Part shown: piece after piece, positions 63,001 to 64,000 of the stretch
Layout of the letters: the number at the start of each line of letters is the position of its first letter
How positions within the stretch are numbered: position 1 is the stretch's first letter
NCBI GenBank assembly: GCA_003216375.1
Contig: QCIZ01000006.1
Span: 26,276 to 90,275, forward strand
Source: Prochlorococcus sp. AG-402-O21
GTDB taxonomy: Bacteria > Cyanobacteriota > Cyanobacteriia > PCC-6307 > Cyanobiaceae
Direction of reading: 5' to 3'
DNA: 64,000 bases
Notes under the pieces: generated by a model
What the model was told of the DNA's origin: nothing
What the model saw: the letters and a program-made list of their open reading frames with translations, nothing else
Databases searched by the model: none
Program-made: the position numbers and the translations under genes

Positions 63001-63888
63001 TTAAACCATTAAATGTTTTTTTGCAGATGATTTCATTATTTGAATAGGAACGTCATTAAAACCACTCCATAGTTTAATTGATAAGGCACCTTGTCCTACA
63101 AGCATATCCAGACCATCAATTACGAAACAATTCTTTTTCTGCCCTAGCTTTAACCAGCTTGTTGGCCTTGGTGTGTAAATCAAATCATACAGAATAGTTT
63201 TATTAGAGAGGCAGTTCCATATTTCATTACCGAGAGGGATATTATTTTTTACATTGTTTTGGTCATTCATCCCTATTGGAGTTGTATTAATTATCAAATC
63301 TGCTTCTTCAATATATGAAGCAATATCTAATTCTTTATTATCAATACCTTCAATTGATATTTGATTCTTAGCTAATAATTTTTTCATGCTGGTTATAAAA
63401 ATATTTAATGAATTTTTATTTCGACCAATTATTGTTATTTTTTTTATATTTAAACTATTTAATCCCATTATTACTGCTCTTGCGCTGCCTCCGCACCCTA
63501 TTACAATTACACTTTTATTAATTAAATTATGACTTTTTAATGGCATTAAGAATCCTTCTACATCAGTATTTGCTCCTATCCATTGGTTATTTTTTTCAGG
63601 CACTAATGTATTAACTGCTTTTATTTTATTTGCAGTTTCAGTTAATTTATTGCAAGCTTTAAGAACTTCTTGCTTGTGAGGAATAGTTACATTTAATCCC
63701 TTGCAATCTACAGTTCTTAATGCTGTTGTTACTTTCTCTATATTTTCTCTATCGCAAGGAATTGCCAAGTAACACCAGTCAAGTCCCATTTCTTCATATG
63801 CGGCATTATGCATAACTGGGGAAAGGGAATGATTTACTGGTTGTCCAAGAAGTCCTACTAGATTAGTTTTTCCAGTGATAGCAATCAT
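63001..63888 (-). CDS. aroE: Shikimate dehydrogenase
   Basis: NADPH-dependent reduction of 3-dehydroshikimate in aromatic amino acid synthesis. NHSLSPVMHNAAY (about 19-31) holds the substrate Ser pair, NVTIPHKQ (about 63) the catalytic Lys, GCGGSARAV (about 132) the cofactor loop, and GLDMLVGQG the C-terminal substrate motif. 295 aa. The Tic20-like gene follows 21 bp downstream. Confidence 0.96.
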   Translation of the reverse strand: MIAITGKTNLVGLLGQPVNHSLSPVMHNAAYEEMGLDWCYLAIPCDRENIEKVTTALRTVDCKGLNVTIPHKQEVLKACNKLTETANKIKAVNTLVPEKNNQWIGANTDVEGFLMPLKSHNLINKSVIVIGCGGSARAVIMGLNSLNIKKITIIGRNKNSLNIFITSMKKLLAKNQISIEGIDNKELDIASYIEEADLIINTTPIGMNDQNNVKNNIPLGNEIWNCLSNKTILYDLIYTPRPTSWLKLGQKKNCFVIDGLDMLVGQGALSIKLWSGFNDVPIQIMKSSAKKHLMV

Positions 63889-63910
63889 TTAGTGAGGAAG
63901 TTGATGTGAA

Positions 63911-63979
63911 ATGTTTAAGAGACTGTTCGGGAACCACGCCTCGCCTCAAATAGGTTTCACTGACGAGGATGATACCTAA
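63911..63979 (+). CDS. Possible 22-aa peptide
   Basis: A short frame starting MFKRLFGNHA and ending TDEDDT, divergent from aroE. Basic start and acidic end give a peptide-like layout, but there is no good SD. An AAGGAG at the very end of the window (63,992-63,997) suggests the next gene starts just outside. Confidence 0.2.
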   Translation: MFKRLFGNHASPQIGFTDEDDT

Positions 63980-64000
63980 AGAAAGAAATTAAAGGAGTTA

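Overview
The window looks like a chromosome segment of a marine picocyanobacterium, most likely Prochlorococcus. Grounds: AT-rich DNA, very compact genes, a plant-type gap2, the cyanobacterial CbiD, Tic20-like, DUF502, DUF1400 and sucrose-phosphate synthase genes, and a gene order around dnaN (PRC-barrel gene, purL, purF, gyrA-like, TPR, queG, DUF502, nusB, ftsY, rsbU-like, argH, rbp, dusA, msrB, grpE, dnaJ, rsgA, murB, murC, gap2, thiL, efp, accB, pdxA, aminotransferase, cbiD, guaA) that I recognise from Prochlorococcus. A low-light clade of the NATL type is my guess; no marker gene here fixes the strain.

Region 1 (1-11,080) is a genomic island just downstream of guaA. It is gene-poor and rich in very small genes, small-RNA genes and repeats. 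The last codons of guaA with about 40 bp of downstream DNA (a 25-bp core with an 8-bp inverted repeat) recur at 3,259, 5,529 and 8,702, so the island reads as tandem units stacked on the 3' end of guaA. Unit 0 (left of 3,259) carries several sRNAs and small ORFs. Unit 1 (3.26-5.55 kb) carries a methyltransferase, a two-gene small-protein operon and sRNAs. Unit 2 (5.53-8.73 kb) carries a coupled four-gene operon, sRNAs, a TPR protein and two more genes. Unit 3 (8.70-11.08 kb) carries one secreted RTX metalloprotease-like gene. No integrase is present. Units 0-2 repeat a set of small RNAs: a Yfr10-like RNA with the Yfr1 motif, a Yfr2-family RNA, and a third, unrecognised RNA here called family C. 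Two of the Yfr10-like copies have a 12-nt perfect match to the neighbouring Yfr2 copy.

Region 2 (11-47.4 kb) is conserved core genome: guaA, cobalamin (cbiD), aminotransferase, pdxA, fatty acid synthesis (accB), efp, thiL, gap2, cell wall (murC, murB), ribosome assembly (rsgA), chaperones (dnaJ, grpE), msrB, dusA, an RRM protein, argH, a PP2C phosphatase, ftsY, nusB, queG, a gyrA-like gene, purF, purL and dnaN. grpE appears frameshifted near its 3' end.

Region 3 (47.43-47.80 kb), between dnaN and thrC, holds four DnaA-box-like 9-mers in AT-rich DNA and is the probable replication origin; strand composition appears to flip there.

Region 4 (47.8-64 kb) is core genome on the other replichore: thrC, a DUF1400 protein, an AarF/UbiB-type kinase, recN, uvrA, sucrose-phosphate synthase, mraY, small membrane proteins, argG, rpsF, a Tic20-like gene and aroE.
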